A DNA stretch of 64,000 nt from Kineosporia babensis (lineage in GTDB: Bacteria; Actinomycetota; Actinomycetes; Actinomycetales; Kineosporiaceae), in the NCBI RefSeq assembly GCF_021129305.1, contig NZ_JAJOMB010000004.1, forward strand, positions 62,001 through 126,000. Reading direction: 5' to 3'. Every line of letters starts with the position of its first letter. The first letter of the stretch is position 1. The notes below the pieces were generated by a model. That model had not been told where the DNA came from, did no database searches, and worked only from the letters and a program-made list of their open reading frames with translations. The translations under genes were made by a program, and so were the position numbers. This document shows positions 45,482 to 54,151 of the stretch, piece after piece.

Positions 45482-47017
45482 TCACATGTGCACGGCCACC
45501 TGGTCGTTGGCCTCGGCCAGCGCGGCCGTGACCTTCCGGGCGGGGTAGAGCAGGAAGGCCAGGACCGAGGTGATCACGAAGAACACCGCGGACCACACGA
45601 ACACCGCGTCGTAGGCGGCGAGCTGGGCCTGCACCGCCACCAGCGGCGTAACCCCTTCAGCCGCGTGCGAGGCGAGGTAGTCGGTGGCCGCCGAGGCCGA
45701 GACGCTGCTCAGCAGGGCCACCCCGATCGAGCCGCCGACCTGCTGCGAGGTGTTGACGGTGGCGGAGGCGACGCCGGCCTGATGCGCCTCGACGCCGATC
45801 GTGGAGGAGCCCATCGCGACGGCGAACACCGAGCCCAGGCCGAGGCCGACCAGGACGAGGCCGGGCAGCAGGGCGGCGATGTAGCTGCTGTCGGCCTCGA
45901 ACCGGGTAAAGGTGAGCATGCCCGCGGCGGCCAGCAGCGAGCCGATCCCGATCTGCAGGCGTGAGCCGATCCGGGTCTGGAAGGCCGGGCTGCCGTTGAA
46001 CTGGGCGCTGACACCGATGGCGACAACCATGGGCAGGAAGGCGAAGCCGGACTTCACCGGTGAATAGCCGAGTACCTGCTGCACGTAGAAGGTGACGAAC
46101 AGGAACACGGCGAACATGCCGATCGCCGCGGTCAGCATCACCAGGTACGAGGTGCCGCGCACCCGGTCCAGCAGGATGCGCAGCGGCAGCAGCGGGTGCT
46201 TCACCGTCCGCTCGGCCACCACGAAACCGGCCAGCAGCACGACCCCGGCGATCAGACTGACCAGGGTGAACGTCTCGCTCCAGCCTTCGGTCTCGGAGCG
46301 GGCGAAACCGTATACCACGAAGAAGATTCCGGTCACGGCCAGGATGGATCCGGGCCAGTCGAACGAGGGACGTCCGCCCTCACGTTCGTTGGCCGGCAAC
46401 AGTCGCAGTCCACCGAGAAGGGCCACTACGGCGAAGAGCACATTGACGTACAGGCACCAGCGCCAGGACAGGTACTCGGTCAGCGCTCCACCCAGGAGCA
46501 GACCGATCGCCGCACCGGAACCCGCCACGGCCCCGAAGATCCCGAAGGCCTTACCCCGGTCGGGCGAGTGGGCGAAGCTCACGGTGAGCATAGCCAGGGC
46601 AGCCGGGGCCAGCAGCGCGCCGAAGGCGCCCTGCGCGGCGCGGGCCACGATCAGGATCTCGAAGTTCGGCGCCCAGCCACCCAGGGCCGAGGCGGCGGCG
46701 AAGCCCACCAGGCCGACGAGGAAGCCGAGCTTGCTGCCGAACATGTCGTTGAGCCGGCCGCCGATCAGCAGCAGGCTGCCGAAGGCCAGGGAGTAGGCGG
46801 TCACCACCCACTGCCGCTGGGCGTCGTCGAACGTCAGGTCGGCCTGGGCGGCGGGAAGGGCGATGTTCACGATGGTGGCGTCGAGCACCACCATGAGCTG
46901 GGCGATCGAGATGACCCCGAGGATCAGCCACTGGGCGCGCGAGGTGCCGGGCGGCCCGTCTGGGCCGGTGGCGGGGACGTGGGTCTGAGAAGCCGCCGTG
47001 CGTGCGCGGTCGGACAT
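45482..47017 (-). CDS. MFS drug exporter, DHA2 (14-helix) family
   Basis: 511 residues and about 14 membrane helices. It opens QWLILGVISIAQLMVVLDATIVNIALPAAQADL, the standard DHA2 first-helix motif D1 (LDxTIVNVALP), then GGRLNDMFGSKLGFLVGLVGFAAASALGG (motif A). Proton-driven export of cationic drugs or dyes is the family role. AAAGG lies 5 nt before the ATG. It is divergent from a TetR gene with two operators between, as in qacA/qacR-type systems. Confidence 0.93.
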   Translation of the reverse strand: MSDRARTAASQTHVPATGPDGPPGTSRAQWLILGVISIAQLMVVLDATIVNIALPAAQADLTFDDAQRQWVVTAYSLAFGSLLLIGGRLNDMFGSKLGFLVGLVGFAAASALGGWAPNFEILIVARAAQGAFGALLAPAALAMLTVSFAHSPDRGKAFGIFGAVAGSGAAIGLLLGGALTEYLSWRWCLYVNVLFAVVALLGGLRLLPANEREGGRPSFDWPGSILAVTGIFFVVYGFARSETEGWSETFTLVSLIAGVVLLAGFVVAERTVKHPLLPLRILLDRVRGTSYLVMLTAAIGMFAVFLFVTFYVQQVLGYSPVKSGFAFLPMVVAIGVSAQFNGSPAFQTRIGSRLQIGIGSLLAAAGMLTFTRFEADSSYIAALLPGLVLVGLGLGSVFAVAMGSSTIGVEAHQAGVASATVNTSQQVGGSIGVALLSSVSASAATDYLASHAAEGVTPLVAVQAQLAAYDAVFVWSAVFFVITSVLAFLLYPARKVTAALAEANDQVAVHM

Positions 47018-47069
47018 GTCTGCCTTTCGTACATACGGGCCAACACCTGACAGCAGGCGCGGCGAAACG

Positions 47070-47119
47070 CGGAATAGCTGTTCCGGCGTACGACCACTGT
47101 AGCGGAATAACTGTTCCGC
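47070..47119. promoter_or_regulatory. Two TetR operators, CGGAATA(G/A)CTGTTCCG
   Basis: CGGAATAGCTGTTCCG at 47070-47085 and GCGGAATAACTGTTCCGC at 47102-47119, 16 bp apart in the gap between divergent MFS and TetR genes. TAGGCT (47125-47130), 6 nt before the TetR GTG, is a likely -10. Confidence 0.85.
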
Positions 47120-47136
47120 GTTGCTAGGCTAGGCCG

Positions 47137-47805
47137 GTGAACAGTTCGCCCGAGCCGCTCGAAGCATCGGCCACCGCAGTCCACCGAGCCTCCGGCGACA
47201 TCCAGCAGCGCATCCTGGCCGCCGCCGGCGAGGTGTTCGCCGCCGAAGGACTCAGCGCCACCCTGGCCGACGTGGCCGCCCGGGCCGAAGTCGGGGTGGC
47301 CACCGTCTACCGGCGTTTCGCCAACAAGGACGAACTGATCCTGGCCCTGTTCGAGATCCACTTCGAGAAGGCGCAGACCGACGTGCGCCGGGCGATCGAG
47401 GCCGAGGACCCCTGGCTGGGTTTCGTCACGTTCTTCGAGGGCGGCGTGCGCCTGTTCTCCCAGGACAAGGGTTTTCGCGATTTCGTGGTCAGCGGTTATG
47501 CCGACAGCTTCGGCTGGGCCCGGGGTGCCTCGCCGGAACGGGTGGAGCAGATCGTGCAGGAACACCATCATTTCATGCGCACCTCGCTGGAACAGATGCT
47601 GCAGCGCTGCCAGGCCGCCGGCGTGATCCGCAACGACGTGACCACCGCGGACCTCTTCGCCCTCACCATGGCCGCGGTCAGCAGCATCGACTTCGCATCG
47701 CGCAAGGGCGGCCCCCAGATCCACCGCCGCGTCGTAGGAATCATGCTGGACGGCCTCCGCCCCAGCCGACAGGCACCTACCCCACTGCCCGATATCACCC
47801 AGTGA
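47137..47805 (+). CDS. TetR-family repressor
   Basis: 222 residues. Helix-turn-helix LSATLADVAARAEVGVATVYRRFANKDELILALFEIHF (about 46-83) and a helical ligand domain with ADSFGWARGASPERVEQIV. It probably represses the divergent MFS exporter and itself. GTG start 6 nt after TAGGCT, no ribosome site, so likely leaderless. It ends 24 bp before the convergent HxlR gene stop. Confidence 0.92.
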   Translation: MNSSPEPLEASATAVHRASGDIQQRILAAAGEVFAAEGLSATLADVAARAEVGVATVYRRFANKDELILALFEIHFEKAQTDVRRAIEAEDPWLGFVTFFEGGVRLFSQDKGFRDFVVSGYADSFGWARGASPERVEQIVQEHHHFMRTSLEQMLQRCQAAGVIRNDVTTADLFALTMAAVSSIDFASRKGGPQIHRRVVGIMLDGLRPSRQAPTPLPDITQ

Positions 47806-47829
47806 CGCCTGCGGGTCACCGCACCCGTC

Positions 47830-48201
47830 TCACCCTGATTGCTGCGCCACGGCCCGGTCCAGCGACCCCTCGGCCCAGGTCCGCAACGCCGCCAGCGGCT
47901 GCGCGGCCGAGTAGCCCAGCTCGGACAGCGAGTACTCCACCCGGGGCGGCACCTCGGCGAACACCTCGCGTTCGATCAGCCCCGCCTCCTCGAGCCGCCG
48001 GAGCGTCGCGGTCAGGACCTTGGAGCTGATCCCGCTGAGCCGGGTGCGCAACTGACCGAATCGCATCGGCCCCGGCTCCAGGGCGCCGATCACCAGCGCC
48101 GACCACTTGTTGGCGATCACGTCCAGCAGGTCGCGGCACGGGCATTCCGGATTGTAGACGTCGTGTGCGTCATGTAGACCGGTCGAGCAGGCCGTCGGCA
48201 T
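47830..48201 (-). CDS. HxlR-family regulator
   Basis: 123 residues. CPCRDLLDVIANKWSALVIGALEPGPMRFGQLRTRLSGISSKVLTATLRRLEEAGLIEREVFAEVPPRVEYSLSELG is the HxlR domain; the Cys pair before it (ECPC) may sense oxidants or electrophiles. AGGAGG lies 5 nt before the ATG and TAACCT further up (48229-48224) could be the -10. Divergent from the quinone-reductase-like gene, a common pairing for HxlR. Confidence 0.93.
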   Translation of the reverse strand: MPTACSTGLHDAHDVYNPECPCRDLLDVIANKWSALVIGALEPGPMRFGQLRTRLSGISSKVLTATLRRLEEAGLIEREVFAEVPPRVEYSLSELGYSAAQPLAALRTWAEGSLDRAVAQQSG

Positions 48202-48224
48202 CCTGACCTCCTATGGTTCCCAAA

Positions 48225-48268
48225 GGTTACTTGTCCCCCTTGAGGGTAACTGGCGTCTTCAAGTTACC
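48225..48268. promoter_or_regulatory. GTTAC/GTAAC repeats, candidate HxlR operator
   Basis: GGTTACTTG (48225-48233), GGGTAACT (48244-48251) and AAGTTACC (48261-48268) form a set of direct and inverted GTTAC boxes in the gap between the hxlR gene and the dehydrogenase gene. Confidence 0.7.
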
Positions 48269-48306
48269 GTCGGCGGCATCGGAAACCGATCAAGGGAGCG
48301 AGCACG

Positions 48307-49305
48307 ATGAGCAGCATCAAGGCCTGGCCGGTCCTCGGTGGCGCCGGCGACGAGACGGCGTTCCTCGAGGTGGAGCGGGAGGTGCCGGAACTGCGGCCGC
48401 ACGACATCCTGGTGCGGGTCCGGGCCGTGTCGGTGAACCCGGTGGACACCAAGGTGCGGGCTGGTCTGGCCGCCGGCGCGACTCGGCAACTGGGCTGGGA
48501 CGCGGCCGGGGTGGTGGAGGCGGTCGGTCCCCAGGCACAGCGGTTCCGGGTGGGCGACGAGGTGTACTACGCCGGGGACATCACCCGCGACGGCACGAAC
48601 GCCGAACTGCACGCCGTGGACGAGCGCATCGTCGGCCGCCATCCCACCACGCTGTCCTGGCCGGAGTCCGCGGCTCTGCCACTCACCGCGATCACCGCAT
48701 GGGAGTCGCTGTTCGACCACCTGCGCCTCAGTTCGACGGACAAGGGTGCGCTGCTGGTCGGTGGAGCGGCGGGCGGGGTCGGCAGCATCATGATCCAGCT
48801 GGCCAAAGCCCTCACCCCGAACGTCCAGGTGATCGCCAGTGCCGCTCGTGAGGAGTCCCGGGAGTGGGCCCTCCGGATGGGCGCCGACCACGTGATCGAC
48901 CGCGACGACCTGCCCACCGCCCTGCGCGCTGTCGCCCCCACCGGCGTCCGCTGGATCTTCTCCCCCTACACCCGCGGAAACCTGCCGATCTACGCGCAAC
49001 TGCTGCAGCCGTTCGGGGCCGTGGTGGCCATCGACGAGCCAGAGAACCAGGAGACGCTGGTGTTGAAGTCCAAATCGGCTGCCCTGCACTGGGAATTGAT
49101 GTTCGCGCGGATCACCAACGACGCCGAAGACGTGGCCGAGCAGGGACGCCTGCTGACCAAGGTTGCGGACCTGATCGACGAGGGGGCGGTGCGCACCACG
49201 CTGACCCGCACGTTCGAGGGGCCCGTCCCCGAGGCCCTGCGCCAGGCACACGCGGTGGTCGCCGCAGGAGGCGCGATCGGCAAGGTCGCGGTCCTGCTGC
49301 CCTGA
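48307..49305 (+). CDS. Zinc-independent MDR-family reductase (quinone oxidoreductase-like)
   Basis: 332 residues of the medium-chain dehydrogenase fold. N-terminal GroES-like part (VRVRAVSVNPVDTKVRAG, LGWDAAGVVEAVGPQAQRFRVGDEVYYAG), then the Rossmann domain with LLVGGAAGGVGSIMIQLAKAL. The catalytic zinc Cys of alcohol dehydrogenases is absent (NPVDTK), as in quinone reductases; the zinc-binding-dehydrogenase name is only a family name. NADPH-dependent reduction of quinones or enones is the likely activity. HxlR regulation is inferred from the divergent neighbour. Confidence 0.93.
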   Translation: MSSIKAWPVLGGAGDETAFLEVEREVPELRPHDILVRVRAVSVNPVDTKVRAGLAAGATRQLGWDAAGVVEAVGPQAQRFRVGDEVYYAGDITRDGTNAELHAVDERIVGRHPTTLSWPESAALPLTAITAWESLFDHLRLSSTDKGALLVGGAAGGVGSIMIQLAKALTPNVQVIASAAREESREWALRMGADHVIDRDDLPTALRAVAPTGVRWIFSPYTRGNLPIYAQLLQPFGAVVAIDEPENQETLVLKSKSAALHWELMFARITNDAEDVAEQGRLLTKVADLIDEGAVRTTLTRTFEGPVPEALRQAHAVVAAGGAIGKVAVLLP

Positions 49306-49370
49306 AGCCATTCCTGCGCAGGAGTGCCGGGACTCTGCGGGGTTCCGGGTCGGCGCCGTCAGAAAACTGG

Positions 49371-49616
49371 TCAGCCGATCTTCATTTCGTCGCAGATCCA
49401 GGCAGTGATGGAGGTGCGGGTAGGGCTCCAGCCGAGGTCACGGGCCCGGGTTGCGCGTACCCGACTGTTGGATCCGAGGGCGAAGCGGGCGAACCCTTCA
49501 CCCCAGGCCTGTCCGGCTTCCTCGAGGTTCCAGGGCTGGACCGGGCCCAGGCCGAGACGCTCGGCGATGTACTGCGCGGCGTCCTGGATGCCGAGCGCCC
49601 TTCCGAACCAGGCAGA
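49371..49616 (-). pseudogene. C-terminal remnant of an NAD-dependent epimerase/dehydratase-like SDR
   Basis: Minus-strand residues reading WFGRALGIQDAAQYIAERLGLGPVQPWNLEEAGQAWGEGFARFALGSNSRVRATRARDLGWSPTRTSITAWICDEM look like the end of an extended SDR (WNLEEA..., RVRATRARDLGWSP). The Rossmann N-terminus is absent and upstream frames are disrupted, so only the last 80 or so residues survive. Confidence 0.6.
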
Positions 49617-49680
49617 TCCGGCAGGATCGGCTGGTGCAGGACGCTGCTGGCGGCCAGGAGCAACATCACCGTCCCGGCTG

Positions 49681-49989
49681 TCGCGCAACCCGTTCCTGGC
49701 CGAGGGCATGCGTGACGTACTGGCCAGACTCATCCGCACCCGCTGGCTCGAGGTCCGCGCGACGCCCTCGCGCGCCCAGGCCCGCGACGATCACCTGGCC
49801 ATCGTCGACGCTGTCACCGCCGACGATCCGGAACTAGCTTCCCAGCTGACGCTTTCGCGCTCCCGAGGCACCTGCGAGCGGTCTCTGGCCCACCTCGGCG
49901 ACGAACGTCGGTGGTTGCGCGGCCGAGGCTTCTCGGTCATCGAAACCTCCGCCGAATCTCCCCAGCGCTTGGCGACTCACGACGGATGA
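49681..49989 (+). pseudogene. Remnant of a GntR-family FCD ligand domain
   Basis: Plus-strand NPFLAEGMRDVLARLIRTRWLEVRATPSRAQARDDHLAIVDAVTADDPELASQL has the spacing of the FCD domain (DDHLAIVDAV, family EHxAIxxAI). No winged helix precedes it and the tail is not conserved, so it is a broken regulator. It lies directly beside the epimerase remnant, head to head. Confidence 0.5.
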
Positions 49990-50082
49990 CCGAATCGCAA
50001 TGTGTTCCACCACACACCTTGAACTCGGACAAACTGTCATATTTTGATGCCGCCGACACATTCCGTCGATCAGCCCTGACTG

Positions 50083-51417
50083 ATGGGAATCAAACGTATG
50101 CCAAGGCTTCTCCCACGCTCTCTTCCCACTCTCCTTCTTTCCCTGCTCCTGCTGGCCTCGCTCTGCCTGCTCGGCGGAGGGCCGGCCGCTGCGGCCGGTT
50201 CATCCGACCCGAATGATCTCGACGGCATGGGCCGGGCCACCCTCGACCTACCACCGGCCGGCGCCAGTGACGCCGACGATGTCCAGCAGGTGGTACCACT
50301 GGGCAGCAGTGGGCAGGAGTGCCAGGTCCCCGACGAGTCCTCGGCACAAGCGCGTAGTGGCGTGGCCAAGGTGTGCACCCGCACCACCCCGATTCCGGCT
50401 TCAGAACTGAAGTCCTCCAAGGGTTCCGATGTCGGCGCGGCAGCGGTCACCTGCACCCCCGGCAGCTGGACGTATGACCGGTTCAGCTCGTGCCTGAGCG
50501 GTGCCCGCGTCACGTACACCCTTTACGACGACAAGGGCGCACCCCTGGGCACGGCCGTCCTGACGCTCAACGGCTCGATGAACCTCAACGCCACCAGCAC
50601 CGCCTGGAGCGACACGCTCACCGTCACGCTGACCTCGACCTCCGCTCGGGTGCCCAGCCTGAACGTCGCACTGAACGCGAGCTGCTCGTCCAAGTGCACG
50701 ACCACCACCGCCTCGCCGTGGGTCGGCGCCCGTACCCTGACGCTGAACCAGTCCGCAAGCGGGACGGTCCGCTACTCCACGACCTTGACCACGGGCCTTT
50801 CGGACGAGACCACCACCAAGTACTCTCTTTTCGTCACCCAGACCGGGACGATCCCGATCGACCCCAGCGCCGATTTCACCAACCCCCGGGTGATCCGCTG
50901 CGACAACATCGTTTCCAACAACCCTGGGTGCGTCTACCCGAGCATCACCCCGCGCATGACGCTGTCGGTCGCCACCTACGGCGGTGCGGCCATGACCTAC
51001 TTCTGGGCCCAGGAAGTCCTGATCGACGGATGGGGCAAGGACCAGCCTCTGCGACGGCTGGCCGACACCTCGATCCAAGACTCGAACCGCTACAACACCT
51101 GCGAGAACGGCGTCTACGTCAAGGATCTGGTGAACGTAGGCGCCAATGACTCGTGCGACGAGTTCCCCTTCGCCGCAACCTACGAGGCCACTGGGCGAAC
51201 AGCCGTCAGCTGCGCCGAGATCCTCCCCTTGAAGGAAGACGACGGTACCTGGGGGATCTATTGGTACCTGAGCAAGGTACCCACGGGCAACGAGCGCTGC
51301 GTCATCGGGCACGTCGACAGCGGGTCCAACTCGCTGGCCGGCACCGCACTGTCGAACTTCACCCAGGGACAGCGACTGCTTGACCTGGACAAGTACTACC
51401 TCGACATCACCGCCTGA
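50083..51417 (+). CDS. Secreted protein with C-terminal NucA/NucB-type deoxyribonuclease domain
   Basis: 444 residues: signal peptide (SLPTLLLSLLLLASLCLLGGGPAAAAG), a middle part with Cys-rich beta-like stretches (residues about 120-270), then a C-terminal domain with SCDEFPFAATYEATG (357-371), ERCVIGHVDSGSN and NFTQGQRLLDLDKYYLDI. SCDEYPFAST is the hallmark of sporulation/competence nucleases NucA and NucB, with the Asp-Glu pair catalytic. So an extracellular DNase is likely. The unusually long N-terminal half has no recognised fold. ATG 50083 or 50098. The next gene encodes a DUF6461-like protein. Confidence 0.8.
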   Translation: MGIKRMPRLLPRSLPTLLLSLLLLASLCLLGGGPAAAAGSSDPNDLDGMGRATLDLPPAGASDADDVQQVVPLGSSGQECQVPDESSAQARSGVAKVCTRTTPIPASELKSSKGSDVGAAAVTCTPGSWTYDRFSSCLSGARVTYTLYDDKGAPLGTAVLTLNGSMNLNATSTAWSDTLTVTLTSTSARVPSLNVALNASCSSKCTTTTASPWVGARTLTLNQSASGTVRYSTTLTTGLSDETTTKYSLFVTQTGTIPIDPSADFTNPRVIRCDNIVSNNPGCVYPSITPRMTLSVATYGGAAMTYFWAQEVLIDGWGKDQPLRRLADTSIQDSNRYNTCENGVYVKDLVNVGANDSCDEFPFAATYEATGRTAVSCAEILPLKEDDGTWGIYWYLSKVPTGNERCVIGHVDSGSNSLAGTALSNFTQGQRLLDLDKYYLDITA

Positions 51418-51497
51418 CGACATCTGCAAGGCCGGGTCGGGCGTCCCGCGCCGGGCGCCCGGCCCAGCATTCCGCTGCTTCGATCGGATAATTGCTT

Positions 51498-52151
51498 GTG
51501 ACCTCCTCCCCGTGGGACTGGCCCGACCTGTCGTTCAACTCCGCCGGCTTCTGCCTGAGCCTCAGCCGCGGCCAGGACGTGCAGCGGGTCCTCGCCGCGT
51601 ACGCCGTCGCGCCGGAGCACGTCCAACCGCGCAGCTACGCCGAAACGATCGCGCTCTTCCATCCCGGGGTGAACCTTCTTCTGCGCGTCGGCACGCTGGC
51701 CGACGTCGGGTTCTGCTTCGAGCAGGGCTCCGTCCTCGGCATCCTCGCCCCGGTCCAGAACGCCATGGGCGGCGCCGGTGGAGAAAGCCTGACCATCTGC
51801 AACACGCCCGAACAGAGCCGGGTCAACGTCATCCATACCAAGGACGGACGGACCCCCGTCATGTTCGACCTCGGGATGAAACTCGAACCGGCCCAGAGCA
51901 CGGCCGTTCTCCAGCAGATGGACGAGCGCTGGCGGGCTGACGGCCGGTCCAAGGCTCAGGCGGCTCTGGAGGTGGCCAGTTCCTGGGTGGGCGCCCCCTT
52001 CGGATGGCAGGACAGCTTCGCCGGTGTCCTGGACACCGCGATCTTGCCGGCCACGCACCAGCCACCGGCTCGTCCAGAACCACCCCGCTCCCAGCCGAGC
52101 CGGTCCGGGCTGGGCCGATCCGGCGGGCCGCTGATCCCGCCGCCGGCCTGA
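51498..52151 (+). CDS. DUF6461-like protein
   Basis: 217 residues. The pattern CLSLSRGQDVQRVLAAY..., LLLRVGTLADVGFCFEQGSVLGI, NVIHTKDGRTPVMFDLGMKLEP and LEVASSWVGAPF fits the DUF6461 family, common in actinomycetes and of unknown function. The C-terminus is Pro/Arg/Ser-rich. A GATAAT (51487-51492) lies 5 nt before the GTG, with no ribosome site, so the message is probably leaderless. It lies 80 bp behind the secreted nuclease gene, and an immunity-like role is a guess. Confidence 0.7.
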   Translation: MTSSPWDWPDLSFNSAGFCLSLSRGQDVQRVLAAYAVAPEHVQPRSYAETIALFHPGVNLLLRVGTLADVGFCFEQGSVLGILAPVQNAMGGAGGESLTICNTPEQSRVNVIHTKDGRTPVMFDLGMKLEPAQSTAVLQQMDERWRADGRSKAQAALEVASSWVGAPFGWQDSFAGVLDTAILPATHQPPARPEPPRSQPSRSGLGRSGGPLIPPPA

Positions 52152-52187
52152 GATCCGGAATATCCCGCGAACTTCAGTTCAGCGCCG

Positions 52188-52424
52188 TCAGCAACGGGCT
52201 TCGAGCGCACGAACGACGTTGTCCCGCAGACTCTTCAGAGTCGTCGTGGCCTCGATCAGCTCCGCTGCGGCAGCATCCCCGGCATTCACGTCCTGCTCAG
52301 CGATCTCGCACTTGCCCAGCGCCACCTGCGCCTGGGCGTCCGCGAAGTAGGACAGCGCACCATCACGTCGTCCGACGTCGGCCCCGGTGCTGCGCCCGTC
52401 CTGCGAGCTCTGAGCCGCAGCCAT
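52188..52424 (-). CDS. Small helical protein of unknown function
   Basis: 78 residues, e.g. LSYFADAQAQVALGKCEIAEQDVNAGDAAAAELIEATTTLKSLRDNVVRALEARC, predicted largely helical. No family is recognised and coding potential is uncertain; an opposite-strand frame over the same DNA is also open. Confidence 0.35.
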   Translation of the reverse strand: MAAAQSSQDGRSTGADVGRRDGALSYFADAQAQVALGKCEIAEQDVNAGDAAAAELIEATTTLKSLRDNVVRALEARC

Positions 52425-52502
52425 GAAGGATGTTGAGGCTGTCGTCGACAGTCTGGGTCCAGCTGGACGAGGTCTGGCACGGGCATCTCGACAACCTGGC
52501 CA

Positions 52503-53048
52503 TCAGCCGAACGTCGTGCTGCTCTCATCGTGAACGTTCTCGCTCAGCAGAGCGCTGAAACTGGATGCGATCTGCCGTATCTGTGGACCGCCGTCGTGGT
52601 CCGAGAGGTGGACGGCCCGATCGGCCCCGATCCAGAGTGGATTACCGGACCCGTCCTCGGCGAACACCAGGCCGTCGATCACCTCGCCGAAGTTGGCCCG
52701 AGCCCGGAGCGTGAGGTCGACGCAAGTCTCTCGGCCGAGAGTGCTTGCATGGTCCCAGGCGTGGACAGGAACCCCGACGTAGCACCCGCCCCAGCGGCCC
52801 ACGAACGCTGCGTACTCCGGGTCCGGTTCCAGTCCTATCCCGCTCAGTCGCTCTCGGAGCTCCTGCTCGGGGATCGGCCGACCGGGCCCGTAGAGCGAGA
52901 CGGCCTGGTCGATCCGTGTCACGAGCTCTGCGCCGAGAACCACAGAGACAGAGTAGGTCAAAGCATCGACATGCCGCTGCCCACCGGTCCTGCAGGAAGG
53001 CCCCGCCGCCCAAACTGCACGCGAGACGGGGTCCGAGCCGTGGCTCAA
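52503..53048 (-). CDS. SMI1/KNR4 (SUKH)-like protein
   Basis: Up to 181 residues. PDPEYAAFVGRWGGCYVGVPVHAWD and VFAEDGSGNPLWIGADRAVHLSDHDG match the SUKH fold (DYxxFLxxxNGG..., FGxDGGGxxxxID...), which binds partner proteins and often serves as immunity to nuclease toxins. The start is uncertain: TTG 53048, or GTG 52943 (VVLGAELVTRID), which is better conserved. It stands alone behind the sigma-factor operon, not next to a visible toxin on its strand. Confidence 0.72.
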   Translation of the reverse strand: MSHGSDPVSRAVWAAGPSCRTGGQRHVDALTYSVSVVLGAELVTRIDQAVSLYGPGRPIPEQELRERLSGIGLEPDPEYAAFVGRWGGCYVGVPVHAWDHASTLGRETCVDLTLRARANFGEVIDGLVFAEDGSGNPLWIGADRAVHLSDHDGGPQIRQIASSFSALLSENVHDESSTTFG

Positions 53049-53080
53049 GACCCCGTCAACCCGCAGAGATGTTCTCGGGA

Positions 53081-54151
53081 TCAGGCTTTCGCGGCGAGAT
53101 CGGCGAGCGTCACCCGGGAGACCTTGTAGGTCGTGACCGATGTCGCATCGCCCGACTTCACGACGGAAGAAATCGGCATGGCGGTCTCGGCGTCCACCAC
53201 GAGCTTCTGCGAGGAGTCGTCATCGAAGACGCTCATGCCGAAGTTCAGGGTGAGAGTGGCCCGGCCCTTGGTGGTGGTCTCCTCGACCGTGACGTCATGG
53301 ATGGTCGAGAGCACCCGCAGGACTCCGGCCCGCACCTGCGGGTCACCGGCACCGGCGGTCAGGGCGTCGGTCGCGTTCATCCACACGCTGTTGTCCACGC
53401 TCGCCTCCAGCTCCTTGCCCTTGGGCGGCTCGGTCGGGCGTTCGTAGCCCTTGTAGTGCTCGGCCAGCGCGGGAGACTCCTTCAGCCGGGCCTCGAAATC
53501 AGCGCCGGCTTCGTCCCAGAGTCGCTGCTGTTCTTCCTCCGACTTGCCGAGGCCCCAGGGGTTCGGCGTGACGTTGGTCATCTCGATCCGGGATGCCTCC
53601 AGGTCACCGTCCACCGCGCCCCGGGCCGCCTTGACCCCCTTGGCGTTTGTGCCCTCGGAGACGTCGTCGTTCTGGGCCACCGCCTCCGGCAGGTCCGACC
53701 GCTTCACGCGGTAGTAGTAGGCGCCGTTGTCGGCGTACAGGTCGTAGCCGAACGAGTCCAGCTTGCCGTCGATCTTCTGGGTACGGGCGATCAGCGTCGC
53801 ATCGCCCTCGTCCATCGGGTCCAGCGTCCTGACCTGCGTTGCCAGGGCGATCAGCTCGGACTCGATCACCGGCTGCCCGGCCTCCGCCGACGCCTGAGGG
53901 GTCGGCTCCACGGCGTCCGGGGACATCGCCGAGGCGATCACGAAGACCGCGACCGCACCGGCGGCCAGGGTCCCGAGGCCGGCGCCGAACCCGATGATCC
54001 CGCTCCGCCGCCTGGCGCGGGGGGCGCGGCTGGGCGTCGGCTCCGTGGTGCGGGCCATGTGCTCGCGCAGCCGGGCCCGCGCCTGGTCGTGCCCGTCGTG
54101 GTCGGGCCCTTCGGACAGCGCCCAGGTCAGCAGATCCATCTCGTCGGCCAT
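53081..54151 (-). CDS. CU044_5270-family membrane protein, sigma-factor partner
   Basis: 356 residues. A short cytoplasmic lead, one membrane helix (GIIGFGAGLGTLAAGAVAVFVIASAM, about 49-75) and a large outer domain ending in LNFGMSVFDDDSSQKLVVDAETAMPISSVVKSG. This matches the CU044_5270 family, found beside ECF-type sigma factors and thought to act as their membrane partner. Its ATG overlaps the sigma gene stop by one base, so the two are translationally coupled. An anti-sigma role is inferred; no zinc-finger anti-sigma motif is present. Confidence 0.88.
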   Translation of the reverse strand: MADEMDLLTWALSEGPDHDGHDQARARLREHMARTTEPTPSRAPRARRRSGIIGFGAGLGTLAAGAVAVFVIASAMSPDAVEPTPQASAEAGQPVIESELIALATQVRTLDPMDEGDATLIARTQKIDGKLDSFGYDLYADNGAYYYRVKRSDLPEAVAQNDDVSEGTNAKGVKAARGAVDGDLEASRIEMTNVTPNPWGLGKSEEEQQRLWDEAGADFEARLKESPALAEHYKGYERPTEPPKGKELEASVDNSVWMNATDALTAGAGDPQVRAGVLRVLSTIHDVTVEETTTKGRATLTLNFGMSVFDDDSSQKLVVDAETAMPISSVVKSGDATSVTTYKVSRVTLADLAAKA

